Source of the DNA: JADGHX01 sp963837755
GTDB lineage: Bacteria; Pseudomonadota; Gammaproteobacteria; Steroidobacterales; Steroidobacteraceae
Length of the DNA: 64,000 nt
Direction of reading: 5' to 3'
Assembly (NCBI GenBank): GCA_963837755.1
Contig: CAWIOP010000002.1
Coordinates: 310,001-374,000 of the forward strand
The notes under the pieces are model-generated. The model saw only the letters and a list, made by a program, of their open reading frames with translations, was not told where the DNA came from and ran no database searches. This document shows, piece by piece, positions 53,304 to 60,827 of this stretch (its first letter is position 1; each line of letters starts with the position of its first letter). A program made the translations under genes and the position numbers.

Positions 53304-53325
53304 CTCGTGCTCGCGTCTGTGAGCG

Positions 53326-53460
53326 TCAGCCGCTCGCGCCCTCCGGCACCAGGATCACATCCGGCTCCAGTACGGAAGCGACCTCGAACAGCCACCGACG
53401 CTGCGCCTCGAGCCGAGAGCTGAGCTCGGCATGGTCTGGCAGAGTTTTGTCGTTGCTCAT
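53326..53460 (-). CDS. 44-residue protein, reverse-strand cargo
   Basis: ATG 53460 opens MSNDKTLPDHAELSSRLEAQ and continues with RRWLFEVASVLEPDVILVPE to TGA 53326. It is a charged helix followed by a short hydrophobic end. The ATG overlaps the stop of the larger gene upstream (ATGA, 53457-53460), so the pair is translationally coupled. No family is recognised; the size and coupling recall small partner proteins. Confidence 0.5.
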   Translation of the reverse strand: MSNDKTLPDHAELSSRLEAQRRWLFEVASVLEPDVILVPEGASG

Positions 53461-53879
53461 GCTCGCGCCTCCCGCCGGGGCAACGCGAATGCCCGTTTCA
53501 ACAGCCGCGCCACCTCCCGCTGCATCTTCTTCGTGTTGACCCGGCGCTCCTCCGTGCGGTCCTCCGGCAGCGTATCCGCGATGTGCAGGCAGATGTACGG
53601 CCGGCTGCTACCGCTGCCATCGAATATATGCCGAGACCTCCCGCACTCGTCGGGCTTGAAGCGCGTCCGCAGGTCCTTCGCTGCTTGCATTTCCTGAGCG
53701 GTGACGAGGCCTGCGTCGATCAGCGCATCGGGCTCATCGGCATGGAAGACAACGCGCCAGCCTGTGTAGGGCGTCATGCCATCACACGGCTCGTGCTCGA
53801 TTCGATGCGCAGTCGCCTCGACATTTTCGTACAGATCGCCGAGCGCGGCGGATAGCCGCGGGAGTTTCCATTCGTTCAT
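53457..53879 (-). CDS. Unknown reverse-strand element protein
   Basis: 140 residues from ATG 53879, with GGGAG nine nt upstream. The N-terminal helix is LPRLSAALGDLYENVEATAH and the middle reads YTGWRVVFHADEPDALIDAG. Further on are KDLRTRFKPDECGRSRHIFD and a basic C-terminal helix (VNTKKMQREVARLLKRAFAL). No catalytic motif is identifiable. It lies in the end region of the element, opposite to the main operon, where satellites and prophages often keep lysogenic cargo such as defence or superinfection genes. A 44-residue gene is coupled downstream. Confidence 0.55.
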   Translation of the reverse strand: MNEWKLPRLSAALGDLYENVEATAHRIEHEPCDGMTPYTGWRVVFHADEPDALIDAGLVTAQEMQAAKDLRTRFKPDECGRSRHIFDGSGSSRPYICLHIADTLPEDRTEERRVNTKKMQREVARLLKRAFALPRREARA

Positions 53880-53932
53880 GGCATGCACTCCCGCGATGAC
53901 CCGCGCGCCGATGTAGACTTCTTCGTACCCAT
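53876..53932 (-). CDS. 18-residue leader ORF, possible
   Basis: ATG 53932, preceded by GGAG at the proper distance, reads MGTKKSTSARGSSRECMP and stops at a TGA overlapping the start of the next gene. The layout suits translational coupling. It may equally be chance. Confidence 0.3.
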   Translation of the reverse strand: MGTKKSTSARGSSRECMP

Positions 53933-54002
53933 TGATCGAACTCCTGGTTCGGTTGGTGGCAGGCCCTGGCCGGTGGTGAAGCGCCGACCTGGTGCCGAAG
54001 AT

Positions 54003-54038
54003 GGGCGCCCGCCCGGCTGACAGGACAGACGGGCGCCC
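54003..54038. terminator. Hairpin after the small reverse-strand gene
   Basis: GGGCGCCCG (54003-54011) and CGGGCGCCC (54030-54038) are exact inverted repeats with an 18-nt loop. The hairpin lies 15 nt behind the stop of the gene at 54053-54226. No T-run. Confidence 0.5.
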
Positions 54039-54052
54039 GGGGTCGTTCAGCT

Positions 54053-54226
54053 CTATGCGGTGAGCACCTCCTTGCCGGTCTGCGCCGGCTCCACGGTCCT
54101 GTATCCGGCCTTGAATGCGGCCCACGCATCTGCAGGGACCGCGGAGTCCGCCCGTGCCAGCCACTCGGCGCGCTCCTGGCGGGTGAGCCGGTTCCACCAC
54201 GCCATGCCGAGCGCGGTGTCGTTCAT
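54053..54226 (-). CDS. Small acidic/helical protein near attR
   Basis: 57 residues from ATG 54226, with GGGAGC upstream: NDTALGMAWWNRLTRQERAE followed by WLARADSAVPADAWAAFKAG. The WWNxLTxxERAxWL pattern with a following AWxxFK occurs in small phage and plasmid proteins of unknown role. It is the last element gene before attR and reads toward the other reverse-strand genes; a hairpin separates it from them. Confidence 0.55.
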   Translation of the reverse strand: MNDTALGMAWWNRLTRQERAEWLARADSAVPADAWAAFKAGYRTVEPAQTGKEVLTA

Positions 54227-54406
54227 GGTCGCTCCCGAGCAAACGGCTGCCATTGCAAGCCGAGAACCGCGCGAAAGATGGGATGCATGGAACCTCCGAT
54301 GTGAGCCGTTATTCGGGCATCGGAGTTGAGGGGTAGGCCGTCGGGTACGGCGGGATTTCGTCAAGCCGAAGCCGTGTCACATCAGGCGCTTACGCCTTCA
54401 GTTGGC

Positions 54407-54430
54407 TTCCGACCCTGGCCTCCATCAGAG
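54407..54430 (+). other. attR: right copy of the 24-bp core
   Basis: Exact copy of 43177-43200, including the 18 nt of the tRNA-Cys 3' end and six following bases. No tRNA body precedes it. It defines the right border; the ~180 bp between the last gene and attR hold no feature I can name. Confidence 0.92.
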
Positions 54431-54432
54431 TC

Positions 54433-54655
54433 TTACTGCACCGTCCAGAGCGTGCGCGTGTCGAGCCAGATGGCCTCACCCCCTGCGGCCCGAATGCTGT
54501 CCATCATGTGAGCCGTGCCTCCCGGCCCGTCGCCCCCCGAGCCGTTCCAGGGACACAGGAATCGGCAGCGGCCCCGGTTGGGATGGCATGGGTCGCACGA
54601 CCACGTTCGCGGCACGCCGCGCTCGACATCTTCTTCGCCCTCCCTGACCGAGTGT
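54433..54655 (-). CDS. Cys-rich ORF just outside attR, doubtful
   Basis: The reverse strand is open and reads a plausible protein C-terminus: VERGVPRTWSCDPCHPNRGR, then CRFLCPWN and AHMMDSIRAAGGEAIWLDTR to TAA 54433. The four Cys in a short span suggest a small zinc-binding or phage-type protein. No good start codon can be chosen, and the frame continues antisense through the next gene. It could be a remnant of an older insertion at the same site. Confidence 0.3.
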
Positions 54656-54669
54656 ACAGTTTCAGCCCG

Positions 54670-55261
54670 TGCCCGCCGGCGTTCGGCGGGCGGGGGAGCG
54701 ACCATCGACGCCAGTGAACTCAGCGAATCCGCCGCAACGACCGTCATCGAGCGCCGCAAGGGCCGCTCGATCCTGGTCATCATCGGCTTCGTGTTGCTCA
54801 CGCTGCTGCTGGCCACCGCTGTCGCGGCGGCCTGGTGGCTCAACAATGATCGAACGCGCCTGCAAGGCCAGGTATTCCAGCAAAGCCTGCAAGTGCTGGA
54901 AATGCGCGAGAAGCTCACTCGCACGGAAGTGGCGTTGCAGGAACGACTGGCCGCACTCGCCACACGTGACGCAGCGCTGGCCGAGGCAAACCGGGCCGTC
55001 ATTCCAGTGCGCGTCACGTTTCGCCTTGCCTTCATGGGGCAGGGGCTCGTCGCGTCCATCCGCAACGTCACGGATCGTCCGCTCAACGTCATTGCCGAGC
55101 TGCGCGACGCCGGCGCGCAAGCCGAGCGCAGCGTTTCGCTGGCGCTCGGCCCGAACGGCACCACTGAGATTGGCTATGCGCAGGGGTGGACCATCACCTC
55201 GGGCCAGTCGATCAGCGTGTCTTCCAGCGGCTATCGAAGCGTCACGGCCTTCGCACCCTAG
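54670..55261 (+). CDS. Single-pass inner-membrane protein, unknown function
   Basis: About 180-197 residues. A short cytoplasmic N-terminus (ASELSESAATTVIERRKGR) is followed by one membrane helix (ILVIIGFVLLTLLLATAVAAAWWL), a coiled coil (QSLQVLEMREKLTRTEVALQ) and a β-domain with VTFRLAFMGQGLVASIRNVT and a C-terminal GYRSVTAFAP. The topology resembles FxLYD-type periplasmic β-domains. The start is uncertain: no ATG, GTG or TTG is in frame close to the conserved part; GTG 54670 would serve if one base were missing near 54,700. Confidence 0.6.
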
Positions 55262-55487
55262 TTGGTGTTTGTCGATTCGGCGCGGCCTGGCCACAGCGCT
55301 CGCTGTGTGACCGATCAGCGGGCAAAGATTCGCGGAGTGCGCGTATTGCGTTGATCGCACGGCCGGTACCGCTGTCATGGGTCGCCCTGCATCGAGCTAT
55401 ACTCGCCGCCCTAAAGGCTTGGATTACAAGCCGGTTTCAGGGGCGAGCGCAGCAGCGCTGCGAAGACTGACGCGCGAGAGGGCAGCA
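55262..55487 (+). promoter_or_regulatory. Upstream region of the molybdenum hydroxylase operon
   Basis: 226 bp without a gene. TATACT at 55398-55403 is a good -10; a -35 is weak. GAGAGG at 55476-55481 is the ribosome-binding site of the first gene. No regulator motif is recognised. Confidence 0.45.
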
Positions 55488-56177
55488 ATGACCGAATTCC
55501 GTGTGGCACCTCCCACGGTCCGCAACCTTGCGGGCGATGAAGAGGTATCCCGACACTCGCGGCGCGAGTTCATCAAGCGCGTGATTGCGTCTGGCGCGGT
55601 GGCTTCCGCTGCCACCTATGTGTTCGGAGGCATGCAGGGCTGCTCGAGCCGCGGCACTGTTACTTCCACGGTTGCCGGCAGCGTCGAGCGGCTGGTCTCG
55701 CATCAACGTGAACGGGCAAGTGCGGCGTGTAGACGTGCTGCCCCAGGAAACGCTGGCCATGACGCTGCGCTACAAGCTGGGCCTCACGGGCACCAAGCTC
55801 AGCGTGCGATCGCGCCGAGTGTGGCGCCTGCACGGTGATGATCGACGACGTGCTGTTCAACTCCTGCTCGACGCTCACGCACTCCGTGCGCGGCCGCAAG
55901 GTGGTCACCATCGAGGGTCTGTCGCGGCGCGAACGGCGAGCTGCACCCCGTGCAGCAGGCCTTCATCGAAGAGCTGTGGCCCGCAGTGCGGCTTCTGCAC
56001 GCCGGGGCAGGTGGTCGCGGCCGTCGCGCTGCTGCAAGCAGAACCCGAATCCCACGCGCGAGGAAGCGCGCCATGCCATGGCGGGCAACCTGTGCCGCTG
56101 CGGCGCCTACGACAATTACCTCAACGCCATCATGCGTGCGGCCGGCCACCGCGAGGGCCAGGCCACATGGGCTATAA
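55488..56177 (+). CDS. Tat-exported 2Fe-2S subunit of a molybdenum hydroxylase (frameshifted)
   Basis: Electron-transfer subunit of a xanthine-oxidase-family enzyme. The N-terminus has a twin-arginine signal (HSRREFIKRVIASGAVASAA), so the complex is folded in the cytoplasm and sent to the periplasm. The first, plant-type cluster is in CDRAECGACTVMIDD after one shift near 55,815; the second cluster is in the helical domain at PQCGFCTPGQVVAAVALLQA and GNLCRCGAYDNYLNAI. About five shifts. The start is fixed by GAGAGG. TAA 56175 overlaps the start of the Mo subunit. It is a PaoA/YagT-like layout. Confidence 0.85.
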
Positions 56178-58590
56178 GCTCCTTGGCAAGGATTTCACCC
56201 CGCACGACGTGCTCGCGAAAGTCACGGGCGAGGCCAAGTACGCCGAGGACTTCCGCGTCGAAGGCATGGTGTTCGCCGCTTGCTGCCCAGCCCTTATCCG
56301 CATGCGCGGGTGAAGAGCATCGATGCCTCCGAGGCGCTGAAGATGGCAGGCGTGCGTCGGCATTCTCACGGCCGATGACGTCAAGAACCCAGCAGGCGCC
56401 GGAATCCGCCCTTCTCACGAACGAGCCCGGCTACGTCGGCGCGCCGATCCTGCCGATCGCCGCGGTGGACGAGACCACCGCGCAGGACGCGCTGGAGAAG
56501 ATCAAGCATCGACTACGAGCCGCTGCCGTTCCATCGTCGATCCGCTGGCGAGCCTGCATCCCGAGCTGCCCAACGCGCGCACCGACGGCAACGTGGGCGC
56601 CATCGGCCGTGAAGTTCCAGACCATCAAGTGGACGCAGGAGGATTTCGACAAGGCCGGCGAAGCAGCATGCCCATGGGCAAGGCCGGCGCAGGAGTGGAC
56701 GTACGGCGATGTCGATGCAGGGTTCGCCAAGGCGAAGCTGGTGCTCGACGAGACTTCGTGCACGCCAGCAACTCGCACCACAGCATGGAGCCGCGCACGG
56801 CGATGGCGTACTGGCAGAACGGCAAGTGCATCGTGCACGTGCTCCTCGCAGAGCCAGTCGTTCATCGTGCCGGCGCTGGCCGGCCTCATCGGCATCCAGC
56901 CCGATGAGCTGGTGGTGCATCGCCGAATACTGCGGCGGCGGCTTCGGCTCCAAGGGCGGCGCCTATCCGCTGCAGGCGATGCCCGGCGCTCCTGTCGAAG
57001 AAGATCAGCCGCCCGGTGATGATGCGCATCAGCCGCGCCGAGGAGTATTACCACGGCTGCGCGCGCCACGGCTTCCAGGGCCAGCGTGAAGCTGGGCTTC
57101 GGCGAAGACGGCCGCTGCTCGCGGCCGACATGTACATCGTGCAGGAAAACGGCGCCGCACAACGGCTTCTGGGATTTCCGCAACGCCGCGGATGCGCTGT
57201 CCATCGTGTACAAGCCGCAGGCCATGCGCTGGCGCGGCATGCCGGTGCTACTGCCAACTCACCCATCGCGCAGCGCGCAGCGCGGGCCCGGCTACAACCA
57301 GATCGCCTGCACATCATGGAGCCGCTGCTGGACAAGGCCGCGCGCGAGCTGAAGATCGACCGGCTCGCAGATCCGCCTGATCAACGCGCCGAAGGCAAGG
57401 CTCGCCGGTCGGCGACAACCGCGCGGCCCATGACGAGCTGCTATCTGAAGGACGCGCTGGAGAAGGGCGCCGAGCGCTTCGGCTGGGCCGAGCGCCGCGC
57501 GCGCAACGGCCAGCGCAAGGGCAGCAAGGTGACGGGCGTCGGCCATCGGCCAGGCCTTCCACCCGGCCGGCTTCAGCGGCTTCGACGGCCTGGTGCGCAT
57601 CCGCCCGAGCGGCAAGGTCCACATCCACACCGGCGTGGGCAACCTCGGCACGTTCTCGCATTCCAGCACCTCGCGCATCGCGGCCGAGGTGCTGAAGCTC
57701 GATTGGGAGAAGTGCGTGATCCAGCGCGGCGATACGCGCCGCAACCTGCCGTGGAACATCGGCCAGTTCGGCAGCAACACATCTTCACGATGGCGCGCAC
57801 CAATTACGTGGCGGCCATGGATGCGCTGCAGAAGCTCAAGGAGATCGCCGCGAAGAGACTTCGGCGGCTCGCCCGACGACTATGACATCGACGGCAAGCG
57901 CGTCTTCGCCAAGGGCAGCTCCCGGCACGCGGCATGACCTACGCGAAGGCCGCGCAGCGCGCGATCGAGCTGGGCGGCAAGTACGACGGACACGAGCTGC
58001 CGAAGGACATCAACCCCATGACGGCGGCGTCCGCCACGGCGATTGCCGGCACGGGCCTCGTCGGCGTGGCGAAGGACAACCTGCCCGTGAAGGGCGAGAC
58101 GGCCGCGCTTCGCCGCGGCGTTCGTGGAGATCGAGCTGGACATCGAGACCGGGCCAGCACGTGATCATCGACTACTGGGCGTGGCCGATTGCGGCACCGT
58201 GATTCACCCGACGGGCCTCGAGACCCAGATCGAAGGGGGCGCCGTGCAGGGCTTCGGCATCGCGGGCCTCGAGACGCATGATCTACGACCCGCAGAACGG
58301 GCTGCCGGGCAGCATCGGCTTCTACCAGGCCAAGCCGCCGACCTATCTGGACGTGCCGCGCGCAGATGAACGTGGACTGCGGTGGACAAGCCCGACCCGA
58401 CGAGCCCGCTGGGCACGAAGGGCATCGGCGAGCCGCTGCTCGGTGCGCGCCGCTTCCGCTGTGCTGTGCGCACTGTCCGACGCGCTCGGCGGCCACGTCT
58501 TCAACCGCACGCCCGTCAAGGCGGACATGATCATCAACGTTCTTGCGGGGCAGCCGCAGGCGCACGGGCCGCTGCAGGTCAACGGCATAG
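56167..58590 (+). CDS. Molybdopterin-binding catalytic subunit of the hydroxylase (frameshifted)
   Basis: Large subunit (~790 codons) of the xanthine oxidase/aldehyde oxidoreductase family. The N-terminal KLLGKDFTPHDVLAKVTGEA and KYAEDFRVEGMVFA start is typical. Further landmarks are VDETTAQDALEKIKIDYEPL, VVIAEYCGGGFGSKGGAYPL (cofactor-binding), RISRAEEYYHGCARHG, VHIHTGVGNLGTFSHS, VADCGTVIHPTGLETQIEGG, and the C-terminal catalytic-Glu loop GTKGIGEPLLGAASAAVLCA. More than fifteen shifts. It has no signal of its own and would be exported by hitch-hiking on the Fe-S subunit. The substrate is unknown; an aromatic or heterocyclic compound or an aldehyde is possible. Confidence 0.85.
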
Positions 58591-58617
58591 GAGCGCACGA
58601 CGTAATGTCGACGCGAC

Positions 58618-59602
58618 ATGATGCCGCACTTCGAGCTGTACCAGCCCGACACGCTCGAGAGGCGCAATCGATCTCGCCAGGCGCATTGGCAGCGGACGGC
58701 TGGCTCCTCGCGGGCGGCAACGACAGTCTCGACTGGTTCAAGAACCGCCACAAGCGGCCGACCGCGGTCATCGACCTCAGCGGCATCGACGAGCTTTCAG
58801 CGGCATTCGCGAGACGGCGGAGGGCCTGGAGATCGGCGCGCTCACCACGCTGACGCGAGATCGAGCGCTCCCCGATCGTTCGCGAGAAGCTATTCGCTGC
58901 TGGCGACCGCGGCAGGGCGCGTTGCGAGCCCGCAGATCCGCAATGCCGGCACGCTGGGCGGCAACCTCTGCCAGGACACCCGCTGCTGGTACTACCGCTA
59001 CGGCGTCGACTGTTATCGCGCGGGCGGCAACACGTGCTACGCGGATACGCCGGAAGGCCAGAACCGCGAGCACTGCCTCTTCGGCGCGAGCCGTTGCATC
59101 GCCGTTACGCCGTCCGACACGGCCACCGCATCCGTCGCGCTCGATGCGAAGATGGTCATTCGCGGCCCCTCGGGTGAGCGCGTCGTGCCGGCCGAGGAGT
59201 TCTTCATCGGCCCGTCGAAAGACATCACAGCGCATGACGGTGCTGGAGCCCGGCGAAGTGCTGGTGGCGGTTCGCTACCCCAGGGAATGGGCCGGCGCGA
59301 AGTTCTACTTCGAGAAGGTGACCGACCGCAACACGTGGGACTTCGCGCTCGTGAGCGTGGCCGCCGCGATGTTCGTGGAGGGGGACACCATCAAGAACAT
59401 CCGTCTGGTCTGCGGCGCCGTGGAGTGCGTGCCGCGCCGGCTGAAGGCGTCCGAGCAGATTGCCATGGGCAAGACGAAGAGCGAGGAGGTTGCCGCGCAA
59501 GCCGGCAAGGCAGCCACCGAAGGCGCAACCGCGCTCAACTTCAACCAGTTCAAGGTGCCGCTGATGGAGAACCTCGTCCGTCGCGCCATCCGTGACGCTT
59601 GA
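58618..59602 (+). CDS. FAD subunit of the hydroxylase with Cys-rich insertion
   Basis: FAD-binding subunit, ~325 residues. It starts MMPHFELYQPDTLEEA and shows the FAD motifs LAPRGGNDSLDWFKNR and ATAAGRVASPQIRNAGTLGG. After NLCQDTRCWYY comes a stretch with Cys residues in DCYRAGGNTCYAD and EHCLFGASRCIAV, matching the position where the β-subunit of 4-hydroxybenzoyl-CoA reductase carries an extra 4Fe-4S cluster; an added cluster here is inferred. The C-terminal domain (VEGDTIKNIRLVCGAVECVP) is normal. About five shifts lie in the first two thirds. Confidence 0.82.
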
Positions 59603-59613
59603 TGGGGGCCTGA

Positions 59614-59772
59614 ATGACGATGGATCTCTTTCGTGTGGGTCATGACGTCTACGGCCAGCGGGTGCTCGAAGGCGTCTCGTGGGAGCTGCTGCCCATCGCT
59701 GCCGGCATCGGCGCGCTGGTCATCGTGGTGCATCAGATTTACCGCGTGATTCGCGGCAAGCGCGGAGCCTGA
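59614..59772 (+). CDS. 52-residue membrane protein of the hydroxylase operon
   Basis: ATG 59614 opens MTMDLFRVGHDVYGQRVLEG and then one membrane helix (LLPIAAGIGALVIVVHQIYR) with a basic tail KRGA. The single His in the helix region (VVHQIY) could be a heme ligand or contact the cytochrome. It lies 11 nt behind the FAD gene and 3 nt before the cytochrome gene, so it is probably a small subunit or anchor of the same complex. Confidence 0.6.
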   Translation: MTMDLFRVGHDVYGQRVLEGVSWELLPIAAGIGALVIVVHQIYRVIRGKRGA

Positions 59773-59775
59773 GTG

Positions 59776-60408
59776 ATGGCCGAAGCAGCCGAACGATTGT
59801 TTGTCGATGAAGAGCCGGTCATTCGCGGCCGCGTGCGCCGCCATGCCGGGGTAGACCGCCTGTTCCACTGGCTCACGTCTGTCTCGCTCTTCACGCTCAT
59901 GGCCACGGGTCTGCTCCCGGTGCTCGGCGTGAAGTTCGACTGGGTAGTCATTCACTGGAGCGTCGGCATCTTCCTGGTGGTGCTGGTGCTGTTCCACATC
60001 GTGCGTGCGCTGTTCTGGCAGCGTATCAAGAGCATGTTGTGGTTCACCGCGCAGGAGATCGCGGGCAAGCAGGTGGGCAAGTACACCGTCGCGCAGAAGC
60101 TCATGCATCATGCGATGACGCTCATGGTGCTGGGAGCGGTGATCACCGGCTGCCTCATGCTCATGAAGATGGATACGCCGCTGTGGAAGCGCGACCCATA
60201 CGTGCTTTCGCAGGCCACGTGGGGCGTCATCTACGTCATCCATGGCATCGCCGCGCTGTCGGCCGTGACGCTGGTGCTGATCCACGTCTATTTCGCCATC
60301 ATTCCGGAAAGCCGCGTCTACCTGCGGGCGATGATCCGGGGCTGGATCACTCGCGAAGAGCTGATCGCGCACCACGAGCCAGGCCGCGCCGCGCAGAAGA
60401 AGACCTGA
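59776..60408 (+). CDS. Four-helix b-type cytochrome subunit
   Basis: 210 residues, four membrane helices, similar in plan to formate dehydrogenase γ and Ni-hydrogenase cytochrome b. His residues on the helices could bind two hemes: RRHAGVDRLFHWLTSVSLFT, VVIHWSVGIFLVVLVLFHIV, KLMHHAMTLMVLGAVITGCL and VIHGIAALSAVTLVLIHVYF. It would take electrons from the periplasmic Fe-S clusters and reduce the quinone pool, or connect to another carrier. ATG 59776 is used; GTG 59773 is adjacent. Cytochrome b subunits are not standard for xanthine-oxidase-family enzymes, so the operon is notable. Confidence 0.85.
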   Translation: MAEAAERLFVDEEPVIRGRVRRHAGVDRLFHWLTSVSLFTLMATGLLPVLGVKFDWVVIHWSVGIFLVVLVLFHIVRALFWQRIKSMLWFTAQEIAGKQVGKYTVAQKLMHHAMTLMVLGAVITGCLMLMKMDTPLWKRDPYVLSQATWGVIYVIHGIAALSAVTLVLIHVYFAIIPESRVYLRAMIRGWITREELIAHHEPGRAAQKKT

Positions 60409-60411
60409 TCG

Positions 60412-60792
60412 ATGGCTGAGACGAGCGAGTTGAGCTCGCGCATCGAGACGATCGAGCGCGGATATGAGTACCTGCTGGCCTACGCCGCGCAGGGCCGGCA
60501 GGACGACCAGGGCTCTGAGGCGCGCGAGCGGCTGTCGCAGATGTTCGCAGCGCTCGATGGGCTCGGTGAGCTCGTCGCAGAAGCCGTGACCGGCGCTTCC
60601 GGGGCACCGGTCGCCGACGCGGCGGGTTTCCTGGGCGCCGTCCGCGAGGACGCGGCAAAGGCCCGTGGTGCCATCGGGCTCGTGCTGAGCCGTCCCGCCA
60701 TCAGCTCGATGCTGGTGGATAACCTCAACGCGTCCATTCACCTGCGGGCGCTGCTCACGGACTGCTTCCTCGTCGAGCAGGCGTTCAAGTAA
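60412..60792 (+). CDS. Helical protein at the end of the hydroxylase operon, unknown
   Basis: 126 residues, all-helical by eye: ELSSRIETIERGYEYLLAYA, ERLSQMFAALDGLGELVAEA, FLGAVREDAAKARGAIGLVL and a C-terminal NASIHLRALLTDCFLVEQAF. There is no signal peptide, so it is cytoplasmic. It starts 3 nt after the cytochrome stop. A maturation chaperone (cofactor loading or Tat proofreading) is a natural guess from position and fold, as for the TorD/XdhC-like helpers, but it matches none that I recognise. Confidence 0.6.
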   Translation: MAETSELSSRIETIERGYEYLLAYAAQGRQDDQGSEARERLSQMFAALDGLGELVAEAVTGASGAPVADAAGFLGAVREDAAKARGAIGLVLSRPAISSMLVDNLNASIHLRALLTDCFLVEQAFK

Positions 60793-60827
60793 CCGCCGCG
60801 AGCAGGGCGGCCGCGCGTTTGCCCGGC

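Larger units (their letters stand above)
43177..54430 (+). mobile_element. 11.25-kb tRNA-Cys-integrated phage satellite-like element
   Basis: The borders are a perfect 24-bp direct repeat (attL in tRNA-Cys, attR at 54407-54430). The order is: integrase, unknown, AlpA-like regulator, O-like replication initiator with iterons, small HTH, short uncertain ORF, Nu1-like small terminase, four unknown small to medium genes, tail-like cassette of four genes, convergent terminator, then reverse-strand small genes up to attR. No large terminase, portal, capsid, protease, holin or endolysin is seen. int-alpA-rep-terS is the plan of Gram-negative PICI satellites; the tail-like genes are unusual. The DNA is free of the indels seen in many flanking genes. 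A deleted prophage is the main alternative. Confidence 0.8.
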
